From the NCBI RefSeq assembly GCF_934643405.1, contig NZ_CAKUCL010000034.1, forward strand, positions 1-45,636: a stretch of 45,636 bases of DNA, read 5' to 3'. The position numbers and the translations under genes are program-made. Below the pieces are notes generated by a model. The model made no database searches. It was not told where the DNA came from and saw only the letters and a program-made list of their open reading frames with translations. Each line of letters begins with the position of its first letter. Within the stretch, counting starts at the first letter, position 1. Below, one piece after another: positions 42,527 to 45,636 of this stretch. The stretch is from an uncultured Actinoplanes sp. (GTDB lineage Bacteria; Actinomycetota; Actinomycetes; Mycobacteriales; Micromonosporaceae).

Positions 42527-44217
42527 GACACCGCCTCCAGGTCTCCGGGCTGCGGGTCCGCGGCTTGCGGGTTCGCGGCTTGCGGGTTCGCGGCTCGCGG
42601 ATCCGCGCCTTCGGGGTCCGCGGCGAAGACGAGCGCGGGCGGCACGGTCACCACGGCCGCCAGCCCGCCGCCGGGTTCGTTGGCGAGCCGCACCGTGACG
42701 TTCTGCCGCGCGGCCAGCCGCCCGGCGGCCCACAGCCCCCACCACGTGCCGCTCGCCGGCGGCACCGGATCGGCCATGATCTGCGTCGCGGTGGCCAGGT
42801 CGTCGTCGCTCATGCCCGGCCCCACGTCGGTCACCGTGACCACATACGCGTCGTCCCGGAATGAGCCGGTCACCCGCACGCGGCTCTCCGCCGGCCCGAA
42901 CGTCGCCGCGTTCTCGATCAGCTCGGCCAGCAGGTGCATCAGGTCGGTCGTCGCGCCACCGGCCAGCCGCGCCGGCTCGATCTGCGAGGTGGAGACCCGG
43001 CCGTACTCGCTGATCTCGGACGCCGCGCCCCGGATGATCTCGCCCATCGGCACCGGTTCCCGCCACTGCCGGCCGGGGGAGCCGCCGGTCAGCGTGATCG
43101 CCTTCTCCAGGTTGCGGCGCATCCGGTTGGCCAGGTGATCGGCGCGGAACAGGTCGCCCAGCGTCTCGTCGTCGGATTCCCGGCGGGCCAGCGCGTCCAG
43201 CAGCCGCAACTGCCGATGCAGCAGGCTCTGGTTGCGCCGGTCCAGGTCGCGCAGCAGCGGGTCGAGCCGCCGCCGATCGTCCCGCGGCGCCGGGACCGCC
43301 GCCGGCCGGGAGAAGCCCGGCTGCCGGCCGCGCCGCCGGGCCACGATCAGCACGGCGATCACCCCGACCAGACCCACACCGCCGACCAGGCCGGCCCGGA
43401 CGATGGCGACGATGGCGTACGGCGTGGCAGCCCCGGTGGCTTCCCGGGCCGCGCTGGTCTGCACCTCCCACAGGGCCGTGTTCACCTGGTTGAACGTCGC
43501 CGACCACACCCGCGGAACGCCGGTGGTGCCGAGGACGAGGTCGTCCTCCATCCCGCGCAGCTTGGTGAACCGCGGATCCGCCGCGAGCCGCCGATAGGCC
43601 GCCAGCGCGTCCGGCGGCAGGTCGGCCCCGGCCGCCTCGAACTGGCTGCGGCGGGTGCCGGCCAGCGTGGCGAGACGAGCCCGGTCGGCGCCGGAGAGTT
43701 TCGGCTGCGCCGAGGTGGCGGCCAGCAGCGCGTCCTCGCGGGCCAGGAACTCACGGGCCCGGGCCAGCGCGAGCAGCCCGGCCGCCGAGCCCTGCTGCCG
43801 GTCGGGGTAGACGGTCGGCTCCCCGGTGCCGGCCGGGTCGATGATCGCCGTGTACGCGTCCGGGGACGTCGCCGTCCGCGCGGCGGCCAGCCCACCCACC
43901 CGGTCCAGCAGCGCGCCGGCCTGTCGCGTCGCGTCCGTATCAGACAGCCATCGGGTCCAGCCGTCCCGGGCCTCGCGGAGCCGGGTCACGGCCGCGTCCG
44001 TACGGGAGCGCTGGTCGCTCGACGAGCCCGCCGCGGAGGCCCGCCGTTCCGCCTCCAGAGCCAGCACCAGCTCGCCGGCCGGGCCGCCGACCGTGTTCGC
44101 GGTGATCCGCGCCGAGATGACGCGGAACGCGTCACCGACCGCCGGCACCGCGGCCGCCGCCCACAGGACGACGAGCAGCGCCAGACCGCCGATCACCTTC
44201 GTGCGCTGGTTGATCAA
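42523..44217 (-). CDS. NIT-domain sensor histidine kinase (CvnA-like)
   Basis: 564 residues from a TTG at 44217, chosen for GGAAGGGAG upstream and because TTGA then overlaps the LuxR stop exactly. Helices at about 8-26 and 268-293 enclose a NIT (nitrate/nitrite-sensing-like) helical domain (about 48-255). The dimerisation helix holds His361 in FRADHLANRMRRN. The ATPase domain has ELIENAATF (N box) and VTDVGPGMSDDD. The C-terminus carries a run of five 15-bp direct repeats coding a NPQAA-type pentapeptide. In conservon kinases the output goes through roadblock/DUF742/GTPase partners; here DUF742 is coupled and a LuxR regulator precedes it. Confidence 0.88.
   Translation of the reverse strand: MINQRTKVIGGLALLVVLWAAAAVPAVGDAFRVISARITANTVGGPAGELVLALEAERRASAAGSSSDQRSRTDAAVTRLREARDGWTRWLSDTDATRQAGALLDRVGGLAAARTATSPDAYTAIIDPAGTGEPTVYPDRQQGSAAGLLALARAREFLAREDALLAATSAQPKLSGADRARLATLAGTRRSQFEAAGADLPPDALAAYRRLAADPRFTKLRGMEDDLVLGTTGVPRVWSATFNQVNTALWEVQTSAAREATGAATPYAIVAIVRAGLVGGVGLVGVIAVLIVARRRGRQPGFSRPAAVPAPRDDRRRLDPLLRDLDRRNQSLLHRQLRLLDALARRESDDETLGDLFRADHLANRMRRNLEKAITLTGGSPGRQWREPVPMGEIIRGAASEISEYGRVSTSQIEPARLAGGATTDLMHLLAELIENAATFGPAESRVRVTGSFRDDAYVVTVTDVGPGMSDDDLATATQIMADPVPPASGTWWGLWAAGRLAARQNVTVRLANEPGGGLAAVVTVPPALVFAADPEGADPRAANPQAANPQAADPQPGDLEAVS
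42552..42626. repeat. Five 15-bp tandem repeats inside the kinase 3' end
   Basis: Units of the form GCGGGTTCGCGGCTT at 42552, 42567, 42582, 42597 and 42612. They are in frame and encode a five-residue repeat (NPQAA / DPQAA / DPRAA). Such arrays readily change copy number, so the tail length may vary between strains. Confidence 0.75.
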
Positions 44218-45636
44218 CGCGGGCTCCCTTCCACGGCATCGCCGATCAGCGCGCGCAGTTGTGTCAGCAGTTCCTGGCGGTCCGTGCATCCGAGACGCTG
44301 GCGGATGCGGGCCATGTGATGTTCCACGGTCTTCGCCGAGATGTAGAGGCGCGCGGCCACCTGCTTGTAGGTGAGCCCGGCCAGCACCAGCGCGGCCACC
44401 TCGCGTTCGCGGTCGCTGAGCGTCTGGTCGCCACCGGCGCGGGCCGGCTCACCCGGGCCGGCAACCCGCTCCTGCAACGCCCGCGCGCAGTCCAGCAGCA
44501 GGGTCATCGCCTTGCGGTCCGAGGTGCGGATCGCGGCCTGCCCGGCCAGCCGGGTGCCGTCCCAGGTGAGACCGAGCGCGGCCAGTGCGCGGGCGGCGGC
44601 CATCACCGCCTCCGGGTCGGTCCGGTCGGTGAGCACGTCGAGCCAGGCCGTCGCGGCGTCGGCGGCGGCCGCGGCGTACGGGCTGAAGTCCCGCATCCCG
44701 GCCAGCGCCGCGGCGTCGCGCTCGGCGGCCGTGAGATCCTCGGCCAGGATCGCCGCGTGCAGCCGGCTCCAGAGCAGCGGACCGGTCCACAGTGGTGGCC
44801 GGCCCAGGTCGTCGAGCAGGCGGTCGGCCTCGGCGAGATGCCCGGCCACCCGGTGCTGCTCGCCCAGCCGGGCCGCCGCCACCACCAGCTCGCCGAGCGG
44901 CAGCAGGGTGAACAGGTCCACCGGCTGGCCGATCAGCGCCTGGCACGCGTCCGGCCAGATGCTGCGCAGCCCCACCGGGTCGCTGCTGCGGCGGATCAGC
45001 CCGACCCGCAGTGCGGTGCCGAGCAGCAGGTCGCGCCCGGGGCGGGTGGTGTCCGGCGCCGGGACCGCGCGGCCGCGCAGCATCGCCACCCAGGCCAGCA
45101 ACAGGCGGTGCCGGTCGGTGAGCAGGACGCCGCCGGTGCCCGCGCGGATCGCCCGGACCAGCAGCGACTCGGCCGCGTCGAGCTCGGCGCAGTGCATCGC
45201 GAGCGTGGCGCCGAGCGCGGCCGGGCTGTCCGGCAGCAGCACGGTGGCGCCCGCCGGTTCGATCAGGGTGGACGCCTGCACCAGCGCGGACAACGCGGCG
45301 GTGGGGGAGCCGGTCACCGATTCCACCATCGCGCGGGCCATCAGGGAGGCCGTGGCGCTCAAGGCGGTCGGCGGCCCGGCGGCTTCGTCCCCGCTCGCCG
45401 CCGGGCGTCGTCCGACAGCGATCAGGCCCACCGTGGCGAAGCCAGTCGCCGCGGTGGACCGGCACCACGGATACAGCGCGACGGCCTGGGCGGTCTGCCC
45501 GCGATGGGTGAGAGCGGCCGCGGCCACGTACGCGGCTTCCGACCGCTGATCCGCCGAGCCGGTCGCGAGCGCCTGGTCGGCCCGCGGGCTCGAGGCGAAG
45601 GGCCTGCCGCCGACCTCGGCCGAGGAGTGGCTCGCC
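44214..45636 (-). CDS. LuxR-family transcriptional regulator (5' end outside window)
   Basis: The frame is open to the right edge; at least 473 residues are present. Most of the visible protein is Ala/Leu-rich helical repeat (TPR-like, as in the MalT/LAL C-terminal region). It ends with a LuxR helix-turn-helix (last about 65 residues): LSDREREVAALVLAGLTYKQVAARLYISAKTVEHHMARIRQRLG. An N-terminal ATPase, if any, would lie beyond the edge. Its stop codon overlaps the TTG of the NIT kinase, so regulator, kinase and DUF742 are translated as one coupled unit. Confidence 0.88.
   Translation of the reverse strand, partial: ASHSSAEVGGRPFASSPRADQALATGSADQRSEAAYVAAAALTHRGQTAQAVALYPWCRSTAATGFATVGLIAVGRRPAASGDEAAGPPTALSATASLMARAMVESVTGSPTAALSALVQASTLIEPAGATVLLPDSPAALGATLAMHCAELDAAESLLVRAIRAGTGGVLLTDRHRLLLAWVAMLRGRAVPAPDTTRPGRDLLLGTALRVGLIRRSSDPVGLRSIWPDACQALIGQPVDLFTLLPLGELVVAAARLGEQHRVAGHLAEADRLLDDLGRPPLWTGPLLWSRLHAAILAEDLTAAERDAAALAGMRDFSPYAAAAADAATAWLDVLTDRTDPEAVMAAARALAALGLTWDGTRLAGQAAIRTSDRKAMTLLLDCARALQERVAGPGEPARAGGDQTLSDREREVAALVLAGLTYKQVAARLYISAKTVEHHMARIRQRLGCTDRQELLTQLRALIGDAVEGSPR

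Overview
The window is GC-rich actinobacterial DNA with strong third-position G/C bias, GTG and TTG starts, and many 1-4 bp stop/start overlaps. Its family content (NACHT ATPase, DUF6230/DUF6114 pair, NIT-type histidine kinase with DUF742, PF04672-type methyltransferase, BTAD/CGNR protein, PTS-type DhaKLM) fits Actinomycetota. A Micromonosporaceae (Actinoplanes-like) chromosome is my best guess by inference. I saw no tRNA, rRNA, CRISPR array, insertion sequence or prophage.

Layout. 1-2160: Ser/Thr kinase (cut by the left edge), divergent from a zinc-finger-less DnaJ. 2299-5952: large secreted subtilase with a strong terminator. 5983-10263: TrmB/LuxR-type regulator, divergent from a group III PLP decarboxylase, followed by an exported DUF4832-type protein and a convergent small exported protein. 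10513-15610: DUF6230-DUF6114 pair, membrane NACHT ATPase and membrane acyltransferase. 15619-16790: two genes that have both lost their 5' ends, meeting at about 16350. 16866-23689: secreted X-Pro peptidase, then a leftward run of S1C protease, MoxR, DUF58 and two VWA proteins. 23809-27477: CitA/CitB-like two-component pair divergent from a DctA-type dicarboxylate carrier. 27478-28276: non-coding, with two hairpins and a 43-bp tandem repeat array. 28277-30459: LacI regulator converging on an EamA-like membrane protein. 30554-33326: translationally coupled beta-propeller, sigma and anti-sigma operon. 33479-38290: SAM methyltransferase converging on a dhaK-dhaL-dhaM operon whose last gene is an EIIA-HPr-EI fusion. 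38427-39581: cytochrome P450. 39637-41350: Crp/Fnr regulator, class III nucleotidyl-cyclase-like protein and a 63-residue membrane protein. 41384-45636: LuxR regulator (cut by the right edge), NIT histidine kinase, DUF742 protein and a membrane-anchored CBM2-like protein.

How genes work together. Coupled units: MoxR/DUF58/VWA (chaperone-like AAA system), dhaKLM (dihydroxyacetone phosphorylation from PEP), sensor kinase/response regulator with dctA (C4-dicarboxylate uptake), propeller/sigma/anti-sigma (surface sensing to transcription), and a minimal conservon-like signalling set. The most promising candidate for an undescribed system is the Crp, cyclase-like, small-membrane-protein trio. There the regulator keeps the cNMP-binding signature and the cyclase-like protein keeps both metal Asp residues and the Asn-x3-Arg pair. 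The second candidate is the propeller-sigma-anti-sigma operon, whose sigma factor has lost much of regions 2.3-2.4 and a region 4 contact residue.
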